Assembly: GCA_937773605.1 (NCBI GenBank)
Contig: CALJVP010000013.1
Coordinates: 1 to 64,000, forward strand
Reading direction: 5' to 3'
DNA length: 64,000 nt
Origin: an uncultured SAR86 cluster bacterium
GTDB lineage: Bacteria > Pseudomonadota > Gammaproteobacteria > Magnimaribacterales > Magnimaribacteraceae
The translations under genes and the position numbers were made by a program. Below, piece after piece: positions 1 to 8,900 of this stretch. The notes beneath the pieces are model-generated. The model was not told the origin of the DNA and ran no database searches. It worked only from the letters and a program-made list of their open reading frames with translations. How positions within the stretch are numbered: position 1 is the first letter of the stretch; every line of letters starts with the position of its first letter.

Positions 1-77
<77 letters not shown>

Positions 78-136
78 GTATTAAAACGGAAAAGCATTTT
101 AACTTTTATCTCATAAAGATAGAAGTTATAGATTTG

Positions 137-922
137 TTACTTTCTTAGAAATTTAATTGTCCAAAGAATAGGTCCCGAAAGTATATAAGCAAATGCACAA
201 GTCACTAGGACAATGGGGGGATCAATTGAGATTAAAGCAAAAATAAAGACCACAAATAGCATGCTAAAGAATGGCACCCTCTTCTTCATGTCAATTTCTT
301 TAAAGCTGTAAAAAGGAATATTGACAACCATTAAAAGAGAAACTATTCCCGTCATGACAGCAGAAGAAACAGCCAGCGTCCTTCCAACTTCTTCTCCTTG
401 GATTCCGTAAGAGCTCATTGCCCAGACAAAATAAACAATCATCGCACCTGCTATCGGACTGGGGAGGCCTTTAAAGAAATTGTCTTCTGACCCTAAATAA
501 GTGTTGAACCTAGCTAAACGCAGTGCTGCCGCTGCTACGTACAAAAAAGAAAATATCCAACCGGCCTGACCAATTGAATTTAAACCCCATAAAAAAATTA
601 TAATGGCAGGCGCCAATCCAAAAGATATTACATCACTTAAACTGTCATATTGAGCACCAAAAGCACTTTGAGAGTTGGTTAGCCTGGCAACTCTTCCATC
701 CAAACCATCCAGCATCTGGGCAGCAAAAATAGCCATGCCTGCAGAAACAAAGTTTCCATCTATGGCTGAAATAATAGAGAAAAATCCTGAAAATAGCGCA
801 GCTGTGGTTAGAAGGTTAGGTAATAAAAATATGCCTCTGCGTTTAACTTCTTTTCCATCCTCGGAAACAACCTCTTCATGTTCATCAAAGAGATCTAAAT
901 TTTCTTTGGGGTCTTCTTGCAC
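137..922 (-). CDS. pssA: CDP-diacylglycerol-serine O-phosphatidyltransferase
   Basis: Makes phosphatidylserine from CDP-diacylglycerol and L-serine at the inner membrane, the first committed step to phosphatidylethanolamine. The CDP-alcohol phosphotransferase signature is complete: D75-G76, A79-R80, G89, D93 and D97. About seven hydrophobic segments follow an acidic N-terminal tail of about 28 residues. At 261 aa it is the integral-membrane (Bacillus-like) type rather than the phospholipase-D-like enzyme of E. coli. It starts 9 nt after ilvC, so it probably shares the ilv transcript, an arrangement seen in other proteobacteria. Only the family assignment is read directly; substrate is inferred from the family. 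Confidence 0.92.
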   Translation of the reverse strand: MQEDPKENLDLFDEHEEVVSEDGKEVKRRGIFLLPNLLTTAALFSGFFSIISAIDGNFVSAGMAIFAAQMLDGLDGRVARLTNSQSAFGAQYDSLSDVISFGLAPAIIIFLWGLNSIGQAGWIFSFLYVAAAALRLARFNTYLGSEDNFFKGLPSPIAGAMIVYFVWAMSSYGIQGEEVGRTLAVSSAVMTGIVSLLMVVNIPFYSFKEIDMKKRVPFFSMLFVVFIFALISIDPPIVLVTCAFAYILSGPILWTIKFLRK

Positions 923-931
923 AATATGACC

Positions 932-1981
<1,050 letters not shown>

Positions 1982-2464
1982 TTATATTGTAAGAGTCTTA
2001 AGGTTTGAGGATATACCGGAAGCTCCTGTTCTGACTATCTCTAAAGGGTTACTGGATTCTAAATCCTTTAGGACTTGGTCCAGTTCTTTAGAAGTGCCAA
2101 CAAACTGGATGTTAAGAAGTTCATTATTTTCGAAGATTATCTCACCGTTTAATTCTTTGATAACTTCTGTATTTATGGATCCATGTGAAAATTTAACTAA
2201 TAAAAGCTCTCGTTCAACGTAATCTGATTCACCTAAATCTAAAACTTTTACGACATCGATCAACTTATTTAATTGCTTAGTAATTTGTTCAATGACCTTT
2301 TGATCGCCGCTAGTTGTCATGGTTAAACGCGACAGGGTGGGATCTTCTGTTGCAGCAACTATCAAAGACTCAATGTTATAACCTCGTTGTGAGAACAGAC
2401 CCACAACCCTTGAAAGAGCTCCTGGTTGGTTTTCCATTAATAATGCTACTGTTCTTTTCATCAC
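1982..2464 (-). CDS. ilvN: acetolactate synthase small (regulatory) subunit
   Basis: Regulatory subunit of acetohydroxyacid synthase; activates the large subunit and confers valine feedback inhibition. The N-terminal ACT domain (about residues 3-77) opens with the typical LMENQPGALSRVVGLFSQRG motif, where the Asn/Gly positions bind valine. The C-terminal part (about 85-160) matches the ALS_ss C domain. 160 aa is the usual length of the IlvH/IlvN class. It overlaps the stop of ilvB by 4 nt (ATGA), implying translational coupling and 1:1 stoichiometry. Whether it should be called ilvH or ilvN is a naming choice. Confidence 0.95.
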   Translation of the reverse strand: MMKRTVALLMENQPGALSRVVGLFSQRGYNIESLIVAATEDPTLSRLTMTTSGDQKVIEQITKQLNKLIDVVKVLDLGESDYVERELLLVKFSHGSINTEVIKELNGEIIFENNELLNIQFVGTSKELDQVLKDLESSNPLEIVRTGASGISSNLKTLTI

Positions 2465-4206
2465 CAGGTTTTGATATCTTTTGATAGATGCATGTCTTCC
2501 ATCGACATACCAGCTTCTAGCATGGGGTACACATGTTCGTTAGGATCAACGTCTACGTCAAGAAAGACAAGTTTATCTTTCAATGCAAAGCATTCTTTCA
2601 TGGCAGACTCTAGGTCTTCATGTTTTTTCACTTTAATTCCAACATGTCCATAAGATTCAGTTAAAGCCACAAAATCCGGTAAGGAGTCTTCGTAGGTGCT
2701 GGAAGAATGGCGGCCGCCATAATTCATGTCCTGCCACTGTTTCACCATACCTAGGGCTGCATTGTTCAAATTGATAATTTTTATGGGCAAACCGTATTGC
2801 AAACAAGTAGAAAGCTCTTGAATGCACATTTGAATGCTGCCTTCTCCTGTTACGCATGCTACATCCGATTCAGGAAAAGCAAACTGCACTCCCATGGCAG
2901 AAGGCAATCCAAATCCCATCGTTCCTAAACCACCGGAATTAATCCATCGCCTGGGTTTATCAAAGAAGTAATATTGGGCTGCAAACATTTGGTGTTGTCC
3001 CACATCAGAAGTGATAAATGCCTCTCCCTTAGTTTCTTTGTACAAAGATTGAATAACTTGTTGAGGTAAAATTTTTCCGCCCGTTGGTTTTTGGCCGAGC
3101 AGATTGTGATTAAGGCCATGATTTTTTTTCCAGGCACCGATCTCTTCATGCCAAGGTTTAAGCTTATCGTGATCTATCTTGTGGCTCTGAACGCCAAGCT
3201 CTTCAATGATCTGATCAAGGCACTCCTTAGCAGAACCAACAACCGGCACATCGATATCAATAATCTTTGATAATGATGCAGGGTCAACATCAATATGAAT
3301 TTTTTTAGCACTTAATGAAAATTTATCAGGGTTATTGGTTATTCGATCATCAAACCTAGCACCAACTGCCAAAATTAAATCGCAATTGTGCATTGCCATA
3401 TTGGCTTCGTAAGTACCGTGCATGCCTAGCATGCCTAAGAATTTTTGATCCGTTCCAGGATAAGCACCCAAACCCATTAAAGTATTTGTAACTGGAAAAT
3501 CCAGTAGCTTTGCCAAATTTGTGAGTTGAGAAGAGGCATTGTCTTGAATAACCCCTCCGCCTGAATATATCACTGGTTTCTTTGCTTCTAAAAGCAGTTT
3601 CACTGCCCGCTTAATTTGTCCAGAGTGTCCTTCTTTTACTGGTTTATAAGAACGGATATCAACATCTTTTGGATAATCAAAATCAAATTTATATTCAGGA
3701 TCAGTAAAATCTTTTGGTACGTCTATAACCACAGGGCCCGGCCTTCCCGTTGTGGCAATGTGGAAAGCTTTTTTAATAATGGAAGGTATATCTTCAGCTC
3801 TTTGAACCAAAAAACTATGCTTTACTATAGGTCTGGATACACCAATCATGTCCGTTTCTTGAAAAGAATCTGTCCCTATTAAATTTGACTTAACTTGTCC
3901 CGATATAACCACTACAGGCGTAGAGTCCATAAAAGCCGTAGCTAATCCGGTTATGGCGTTGGTTGCTCCAGGACCCGAGGTCACTATTGCAACACCAGGT
4001 TTTCCGGATGATCTAGCATAACCGTCAGCAGCATGGACTGCTCCTTGCTCATGCCTAACTAAAATATGCTCAATGTGCTGTTGGTTAAAAATTGCATCGT
4101 AAATATGCAGTGCGGCACCACCGGGGTAGCCAAATATAATATCAACGCCTTCTTCATGAAGAGAGCGCATTAGAGCATCGGCTCCTGATATTTGATCTTT
4201 GCTCAT
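2461..4206 (-). CDS. ilvB: acetolactate synthase large (catalytic) subunit
   Basis: ThDP-dependent condensation of pyruvate with pyruvate or 2-oxobutyrate, the first step of branched-chain amino acid synthesis. Three domains are visible: PYR domain with catalytic Glu53 in VRHEQGAVHAADGYAR; central FAD-binding domain (about 195-335); PP domain with the ThDP/Mg site written as GEGSIQM rather than the textbook GDG, followed by LNNAALGMVKQWQ. 581 aa is normal. The ATG overlaps the stop of an 18-codon Leu/Ile-rich ORF (ATGA), and AAGGAG lies 18 nt upstream, too far for a usual ribosome site, so initiation may depend on coupling to that ORF. Overlaps ilvN by 4 nt. Confidence 0.96.
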   Translation of the reverse strand: MSKDQISGADALMRSLHEEGVDIIFGYPGGAALHIYDAIFNQQHIEHILVRHEQGAVHAADGYARSSGKPGVAIVTSGPGATNAITGLATAFMDSTPVVVISGQVKSNLIGTDSFQETDMIGVSRPIVKHSFLVQRAEDIPSIIKKAFHIATTGRPGPVVIDVPKDFTDPEYKFDFDYPKDVDIRSYKPVKEGHSGQIKRAVKLLLEAKKPVIYSGGGVIQDNASSQLTNLAKLLDFPVTNTLMGLGAYPGTDQKFLGMLGMHGTYEANMAMHNCDLILAVGARFDDRITNNPDKFSLSAKKIHIDVDPASLSKIIDIDVPVVGSAKECLDQIIEELGVQSHKIDHDKLKPWHEEIGAWKKNHGLNHNLLGQKPTGGKILPQQVIQSLYKETKGEAFITSDVGQHQMFAAQYYFFDKPRRWINSGGLGTMGFGLPSAMGVQFAFPESDVACVTGEGSIQMCIQELSTCLQYGLPIKIINLNNAALGMVKQWQDMNYGGRHSSSTYEDSLPDFVALTESYGHVGIKVKKHEDLESAMKECFALKDKLVFLDVDVDPNEHVYPMLEAGMSMEDMHLSKDIKTW

Positions 4207-4259
4207 ATTATTAAGTAAAAACAGCTCCTTAGGGGGCTTATTATTAAGAGGATGAGCAT
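4203..4259 (-). CDS. candidate branched-chain leader peptide of ilvB
   Basis: An ATG-initiated 18-codon ORF reads MLILLIISPLRSCFYLII and ends in a TGA that overlaps the ilvB start as ATGA. Ten of 18 residues are Leu or Ile, and six of the first seven. A hairpin followed by a U-run lies inside it. This is the layout of transcriptional-attenuation leader peptides of amino-acid operons (IvbL and IlvL in enterics). No clear Shine-Dalgarno precedes the ATG. No similarity to a known leader can be claimed, and AT-rich DNA favours Leu/Ile codons, so the call is inference from composition, position and overlap. Confidence 0.55.
   Translation of the reverse strand: MLILLIISPLRSCFYLII
4217..4238 (-). 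terminator. candidate attenuator hairpin inside the ilvB leader ORF
   Basis: The minus-strand RNA reads AGCCCC-CUAA-GGAGCU, then G and UUUUU. The stem has five pairs and one C-A mismatch; on the plus strand the same position is a G-U wobble. A U-tract directly after the stem is what an intrinsic attenuator needs, but the stem is short. It also contains the AAGGAG that could serve ilvB, so the fold might act on translation instead. Confidence 0.4.
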
Positions 4260-4275
4260 TTTGACATTAGTTGAC

Positions 4276-4305
4276 CCTAAGTCAAGAAATCCTTGTCTTA
4301 CTTGG
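4276..4305 (-). other. imperfect hairpin between the glycerate kinase and ilvB genes
   Basis: The minus strand reads CCAAGT-aaga-CAAG-gattt-CTTG-ACTTaGG: an outer CCAAGT/ACTTGG stem (one bulge) and an inner CAAG/CTTG stem. No U-run follows, so it is not a textbook terminator. It may end the upstream transcript or be part of the ilvB leader fold. Confidence 0.3.
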
Positions 4306-4307
4306 CT

Positions 4308-5249
4308 TTAAGGCGTTTTAATTATAGAAAAGTTAAATTCTTCATCTCTTTGTAAGACAATATCAGATAAAGCGGGCATTTCTTCTAAAATGTAATGCGT
4401 TAAACGCTCATAATGCATCACGAATCTATAAACTTGCTCTTTAGTCATTATCTTGTCTTTTAATTTAGGGTCTTTAATGGTTTTCGCTAATGTCTGCTCC
4501 TGAAGCCATCTGCTTTCATAAACGTATTCAATCCCAGGGACTTTTATCATTAGGAGAAGATCAAACCGTCCGAACAGATCTTGATAATCACCTGCTAATT
4601 CTTTATTACTCCACTTTGACCAAATTCCATCTGGATCCTCTTCTTTTTCGAGTGCATTCATGGGTGGTTTCCAATTCTCTTCGCTTATCGGTCTTACGCC
4701 AGCACACCAAGCATCAAAAAAGATAAAGTCTGGTTTTCCTTTAAAAACTTTCCAATCTTCCTTGGGTTTATGACGGTCTAATGGTTTAGAAAAAGCAGGT
4801 ATTGGAGTTAGAGTGTCTTTGGTAGCATTAGAAAGGCTGTCCAAAACTTCCAAACCCATTTGAATGTCATGAGTCCCCGGGACACCTCTCACTTTACAAA
4901 GAGGGTGAATTTCTTTTGATTGTTCTTCTCTTTCTTCCGTCGTCTTATAAATATCATCAATAGAAAAACCAGTTACTGCCTTATTTGAAACTTTCGAAAG
5001 AACCACTTGAACAAAATCAGATAAAGTTGTTTTTCCTGATCCCTGCCCTCCATTTAGGCCAATAAAGTATGGCTTTTTCCTCTCTGGGAGGTTCAATAGA
5101 TAAACAGAAAGAGGCACGACAATCTTTTGAAAATAATCGGGTTGTACATAATTGATCTTCATTTCATCCGACAAAGATTCCAAGTGTGGCTGAGATGCTT
5201 CTAGCAGTTGAAGGCAAAGCTTGTCGTCAGATTCAGGGAAATTAATCAT
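4308..5249 (-). CDS. P-loop kinase, probable D-glycerate 3-kinase (GLYK/YggC family)
   Basis: Probable ATP-dependent phosphorylation of D-glycerate to 3-phosphoglycerate. The Walker A motif GGQGSGKT (residues 67-74) follows a family-typical hydrophobic strand YFIGLN. IPAFSKPLDRHKPKEDW and FIFFDAWCAGVRP match the GLYK/YggC family of the PRK/UdK-like P-loop group. 313 aa is typical. The 5' end overlaps by 8 nt the gene for a tartronate-semialdehyde/hydroxyisobutyrate reductase, which could supply glycerate; this neighbour is the main support for the substrate. Other P-loop sugar kinases of this family remain possible. Confidence 0.72.
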   Translation of the reverse strand: MINFPESDDKLCLQLLEASQPHLESLSDEMKINYVQPDYFQKIVVPLSVYLLNLPERKKPYFIGLNGGQGSGKTTLSDFVQVVLSKVSNKAVTGFSIDDIYKTTEEREEQSKEIHPLCKVRGVPGTHDIQMGLEVLDSLSNATKDTLTPIPAFSKPLDRHKPKEDWKVFKGKPDFIFFDAWCAGVRPISEENWKPPMNALEKEEDPDGIWSKWSNKELAGDYQDLFGRFDLLLMIKVPGIEYVYESRWLQEQTLAKTIKDPKLKDKIMTKEQVYRFVMHYERLTHYILEEMPALSDIVLQRDEEFNFSIIKTP

Positions 5250-6111
5250 CTTTTAATCTTTTTAATAAACTTGAAGTGTCCCATCTACCGCCACCCATGG
5301 CTTGTACTTCTTTGTAATACTGGTCAATTGTTTTGGTTATGTCGATGTTTGCTGTGTTATTTTCGGCTTCCTTTATGGCAATCCCTAGATCTTTTCTCAT
5401 CCAATCTACGGCAAAACCATGGTCATACTCACCAGTAAGCATCGTCTCCCAGCGGTTGTCCATCTGCCAAGATTGTGCCGCCCCTTTTGAAATTACCTCA
5501 ACAACCCCTCTAGTATCTAAACCTGCCTTTTCAGAGAAGTTTATACCTTCCGCCAATCCTTGTATTAAACTCGCAATGCATATTTGATTAACCATTTTTG
5601 TGAGTTGGCCTGTACCGCTATCTCCCATGCGTCTAACAAATTTTGAATAAAGACTTAATAGTTCTTTAATTTTGTTAAAGGCATTTTTATCTCCACCGGC
5701 CATGACGGTTAATTTTCCAGACTCCGCCCCTATTTGCCCGCCTGATAAAGGCGCATCAATGAAAAAAATTTCTTGATTAAGACACGTGGAACTCATTTCT
5801 TGAGCTAATATTGCTGAAGTGGTGGTGTGGTCAACTACAATGGATCCAGGTTTTAAACTCTTCAATATTCCATCTTCTCCGGTAACAACTGATCTGACAT
5901 CTTCATCATTTCCTACGCAAAGAAAAACCACATCACAGCCTTCGGCGACTTCTTTTGGAGTCAGAAAATAATTCTCTCCTGTAAGATTTGCCCACCTCTT
6001 GGATTTGTCTTCACTACGATTACAAACCCTAACTTTATGTCCTCCGTTATGAAGATGGTTTGCCATCGGAAAACCCATCACTCCTAAACCTACAAAACCC
6101 TTATTCTTCAT
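5242..6111 (-). CDS. beta-hydroxyacid dehydrogenase (tartronate semialdehyde reductase-like)
   Basis: NAD(P)-dependent 3-hydroxyacid dehydrogenase. The N-terminal Rossmann motif is GFVGLGVMGFPMA (residues 5-17); the substrate loop DAPLSGG is at 119-125 and catalytic Lys172 sits in GTGQLTKMVNQ. The C-terminal helical domain completes 289 aa, the family norm. Candidate substrates are tartronate semialdehyde (GarR/GlxR), 3-hydroxyisobutyrate or succinic semialdehyde; motifs cannot separate these. The 8-nt overlap with a glycerate-kinase-like gene favours the tartronate semialdehyde to glycerate reaction. It also overlaps pgeF by 11 nt. Confidence 0.8.
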   Translation of the reverse strand: MKNKGFVGLGVMGFPMANHLHNGGHKVRVCNRSEDKSKRWANLTGENYFLTPKEVAEGCDVVFLCVGNDEDVRSVVTGEDGILKSLKPGSIVVDHTTTSAILAQEMSSTCLNQEIFFIDAPLSGGQIGAESGKLTVMAGGDKNAFNKIKELLSLYSKFVRRMGDSGTGQLTKMVNQICIASLIQGLAEGINFSEKAGLDTRGVVEVISKGAAQSWQMDNRWETMLTGEYDHGFAVDWMRKDLGIAIKEAENNTANIDITKTIDQYYKEVQAMGGGRWDTSSLLKRLKDD

Positions 6112-6793
6112 TATTTCTCCAAATTAAAGTTATCATCCTTCTGTCTGATTGATTGTTCCTGTAAGAATAATAAAGCTCTTCCTCTTTAAACGTACAATGT
6201 TCAGAAGTACAAATATTTACATTGCCATCACTCAATCTACGAGCCGCTTCTGATCTCAAGTCAAATTTCCATTTCTTTTTTCCTAGTGCCTTGAAATTAA
6301 TCTCAGCTATTGGATCTGATTGATAGAAACTATCAAAAACTTCTTTGCCAACCTCGTAATTATCTGCAGAAATGCAGGGCCCTATCCATGCGTTGTACCT
6401 TTTCCTTTCAGTAGAATATTTGGTTAAGAAGTTCTCTATTATGCCGCCGCACAACCCCTTCCAGCCAACGTGCAAAAGAGCAATCTCAGACCCGTCTTCC
6501 GCACTAAGAGCCAGAGGAATACAGTCCGCTGTTTTAACGCCCAAGGCGAAGTCCCTTGATTTAGTGTATATCCCATCGGTTCCTTCAAGTGGTTCATCAA
6601 GATAATTGCTCACAGTCTTTATTTTTACTCCGTGCACTTGCTCCATTAGCTGAACCGGTTTCCCTGTAACTTTACCGAGGAAATTCGAAGGGCCTCTTGT
6701 TTTTTCTTCTAAAAACTCTCTAGTGAGCATCAAACAACGCACATTCTTGCCTAGATTAAAATCAGGCTCTACGTAATCATGAGTTTGAAGCAT
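6101..6793 (-). CDS. pgeF: YfiH/PgeF multicopper-oxidase-fold protein (peptidoglycan editing factor)
   Basis: Member of the YfiH/DUF152 'polyphenol oxidase' family; in E. coli PgeF prevents misincorporation of L-Ser into the peptidoglycan stem, and other members act on purine nucleosides. Conserved metal/active-site stretches are visible: MEQVHG (about 52-57), VKTADCIPLAL (about 86-96), LLHVGWKGL (about 107-115) and a GPCIS motif. 230 aa is close to the usual 240-250. It lies directly after rluD with a 17-nt overlap, the same rluD-yfiH order found in E. coli. The exact biochemical role is not determinable from sequence alone. Confidence 0.88.
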   Translation of the reverse strand: MLQTHDYVEPDFNLGKNVRCLMLTREFLEEKTRGPSNFLGKVTGKPVQLMEQVHGVKIKTVSNYLDEPLEGTDGIYTKSRDFALGVKTADCIPLALSAEDGSEIALLHVGWKGLCGGIIENFLTKYSTERKRYNAWIGPCISADNYEVGKEVFDSFYQSDPIAEINFKALGKKKWKFDLRSEAARRLSDGNVNICTSEHCTFKEEELYYSYRNNQSDRRMITLIWRNNEE

Positions 6794-7733
6794 GCTGTCT
6801 TAGGTTTTCTATTAACTTCTTCATGTCGTTGGGCATGGGAGCCGTATTGGTTATTATATTTTGATCAACAGGATGAATAAAACTTAAAGAGTAGGCATGC
6901 AGAGCTTGTCGATTTAATTCTGACATCTCTTTTTTTAAGTTTTCAGATGTTCCGGGTGCAAACTTCCGTTTTCCTCCATACAGAGGATCGCCCACTATAG
7001 GAAAGTCCTTAGAAGAAAAATGAACCCTGATCTGATGAGTCCTTCCGGTCTTCAAAGAAGCAAGAAGCAAAGAATACCCATGAAGCTTTTCTTTAATCTT
7101 GTATTCAGTAATGGCTTCTTTGCCTGTCTCTACTGCGGCCTGCTTAGTTCTGTGTTTTGGATGTCTTCCTATAGGCATATTAATCACCCCCCCTGATAAT
7201 GGCTGTCCAACCACCAATGCTAAGTACTGTCTTTTTACTGTTCTTTCTTTTAGCTGACCCACAAGGTTTAAATAGGAAACTTCTGTTTTGGCAACCACCA
7301 TGATGCCAGAAGTGTCCTTATCTAATCGATGAACTATCCCTGCTCTGGGTAAAAAACCCTGATCTGAAGAATAATTTAAGAGTCCGTTAACGAGAGTACC
7401 GTCTGCATTCCCAGCACCAGGATGAACCACCAATCCAGCGGGCTTATTCAAAACCAAAACTTCTTTATCTTCCCAGATAATATCTAGAGCAATATTTTCT
7501 GGTAAATCCTTTAAATTTACCTCCTCACAAGCTTCTACTGTGATCAGATCATCTGCAGCCACTATTTGTCGAGGCTTAATCTTTTTATTATTCAAAAGAA
7601 GACTGCCTTCTTTAATCCACCTTTGAATATGGGCACGAGAAAACTCTGGGAAGTATTTGGCAGCTAAAGCATCCAGCCTTTGCAGCGAATCTTCAGAAGA
7701 AACTTTTTTGGATAATGAAATTTTTCTGGACAT
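6777..7733 (-). CDS. rluD: 23S rRNA pseudouridine synthase D
   Basis: Isomerises U1911/1915/1917 of 23S rRNA helix 69 (E. coli numbering). An N-terminal S4-like RNA-binding domain (about 15-75) is followed by the RluA-type catalytic domain with HRLDKDTSG, catalytic Asp138 (Asp139 in E. coli). C-terminal KTGRTHQIRVH is also conserved. 318 aa matches RluD. It is divergent from bamD across about 100 nt, an arrangement common in gammaproteobacteria, and is first of a tightly overlapped minus-strand series with pgeF. Family members RluA/RluC are alternatives, but S4 domain plus neighbours favour RluD. Confidence 0.92.
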   Translation of the reverse strand: MSRKISLSKKVSSEDSLQRLDALAAKYFPEFSRAHIQRWIKEGSLLLNNKKIKPRQIVAADDLITVEACEEVNLKDLPENIALDIIWEDKEVLVLNKPAGLVVHPGAGNADGTLVNGLLNYSSDQGFLPRAGIVHRLDKDTSGIMVVAKTEVSYLNLVGQLKERTVKRQYLALVVGQPLSGGVINMPIGRHPKHRTKQAAVETGKEAITEYKIKEKLHGYSLLLASLKTGRTHQIRVHFSSKDFPIVGDPLYGGKRKFAPGTSENLKKEMSELNRQALHAYSLSFIHPVDQNIITNTAPMPNDMKKLIENLRQHASNS

Positions 7734-7830
7734 GACTCTATTCTATTCTGTCTTGATTGGATTAATAAAGGAACCTTCTAAAGCTTTTTCTGTCCAATGC
7801 GGACTCTCATCTGTAGAATCTGCAATTCTA

Positions 7831-8697
7831 ATGACAACGGTCCACAAAATTAATAAAGCAAACACTCCCAGTATCAGGGCTCTTATTGTCCTAATTTGCT
7901 TAAGTGTTATTTATTCTTGCTCTTCCAATGAAGAGATGCCAGATGAACGTTTAATAGAAAAAGATCTTTATGATCAAGCGCAAAACAGACTGAAGAGCGA
8001 AAACTATTCTACGGCCATAATAAGCCTGGAAACTTTAGAATCCAGATTTCCTTTTGGAAGGTACGCTGAACAAGCTCAAGCTGAACTTATATATGCTTAT
8101 TATAAGAATTTTGAATACGAAGCATCTCGTTCAGCTGCTGATAGATTCATTAACCTTCACCCCAGGCATCCCCACACTTCTTACGCTTACTACATAAAGG
8201 GACTTTCTTCTTTTACTGATGATTCAGGATTGTTTACAAGATTTCTTGGAAGTGATTTATCGAAAAGAGACATGGATCCAGCTCAAAGTTCATTTGATGA
8301 TTTATCTGAATTCTTATCCAGATATCCGGAAAGTAAGTACGCATCTCATGCAAAACAAAGGATGATATATTTAAGAAACCTGCTAGCAAAACACGAAATG
8401 CACGTAGCAGACTATTACATGGAAAGAAGAGCTTACCTAGCAGCCATCGGGCGAGCTAAATATGTGATCGAACACATACCCAATACACCTCAAACCCCGT
8501 ATGCCCTGTCTGTTCTAGTGGAGGCTTATGGCATGCTTGATTATCAAGAATTAAAGGAAAGTAATCTTGCAGTTCTTAAATCTAACTTTCCAGGATTCTC
8601 TATCAAAGAAGACACTGTCTCTGGAAAACGATCCTGGGTTAATGTGATCTCTTTAGGACTTTTTGGAGATAAAGGGATACCAGCCCCAGACGCTTAG
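7831..8697 (+). CDS. bamD: outer membrane assembly lipoprotein BamD
   Basis: Essential BAM-complex lipoprotein that helps BamA insert beta-barrel proteins into the outer membrane. From ATG 7831 the protein is 288 aa: basic N-terminus, hydrophobic stretch ALIVLICLSVI and lipidation Cys30 (YSC), then TPR helices containing LYDQAQNRL, FPFGRYAEQAQAEL and MAQRSFDDL-like repeats typical of BamD/ComL. The frame stays open upstream to 7657, into antisense rluD, but a start there would destroy the lipoprotein signal; a start at 7831 gives a good one. No strong Shine-Dalgarno is seen. Confidence 0.93.
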   Translation: MTTVHKINKANTPSIRALIVLICLSVIYSCSSNEEMPDERLIEKDLYDQAQNRLKSENYSTAIISLETLESRFPFGRYAEQAQAELIYAYYKNFEYEASRSAADRFINLHPRHPHTSYAYYIKGLSSFTDDSGLFTRFLGSDLSKRDMDPAQSSFDDLSEFLSRYPESKYASHAKQRMIYLRNLLAKHEMHVADYYMERRAYLAAIGRAKYVIEHIPNTPQTPYALSVLVEAYGMLDYQELKESNLAVLKSNFPGFSIKEDTVSGKRSWVNVISLGLFGDKGIPAPDA

Positions 8698-8702
8698 TAA
8701 AC

Positions 8703-8900
8703 GTGTATCAAGTTCTTTTACTCATTGCAATTATTAGTCTGGTCTATTTTATTACCCGAGTATCTAGATCTAAAAATAAAAACATAACGTCTGATAGCAG
8801 TGAAATGGTCAAGTGCTCAACTTGTGGCTTGAACTTGCCAAAGTCAGTTGCACTAGAAGGCGATAAAGTTTGGTACTGCTCTGAAGAGCACAAAAATTAG
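8703..8900 (+). CDS. small membrane-anchored zinc-site protein (PP0621-like)
   Basis: 65 aa starting at GTG, 5 nt after the bamD stop. An N-terminal transmembrane helix (about residues 3-18) is followed by a basic linker and a C-terminal CxxC...CxxxH site (C38, C41, C59, H63) that should bind zinc. This architecture matches the small PP0621-type proteins of gammaproteobacteria, whose function is unknown. Probably cotranscribed with bamD. It ends convergently with the DUF5916 gene (4-nt overlap). The start is a weak point; no other start would keep the membrane helix. Confidence 0.68.
   Translation: MYQVLLLIAIISLVYFITRVSRSKNKNITSDSSEMVKCSTCGLNLPKSVALEGDKVWYCSEEHKN

Noticed and set aside
675-929. 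Open frames antisense to pssA, ilvC, rho, parC and other genes
   Set aside because: They lie opposite well-supported genes and have no recognisable domains.
7657-7830. Longer N-terminus for bamD reaching into antisense rluD
   Set aside because: It would bury the lipoprotein signal; ATG 7831 gives a proper signal with Cys30.
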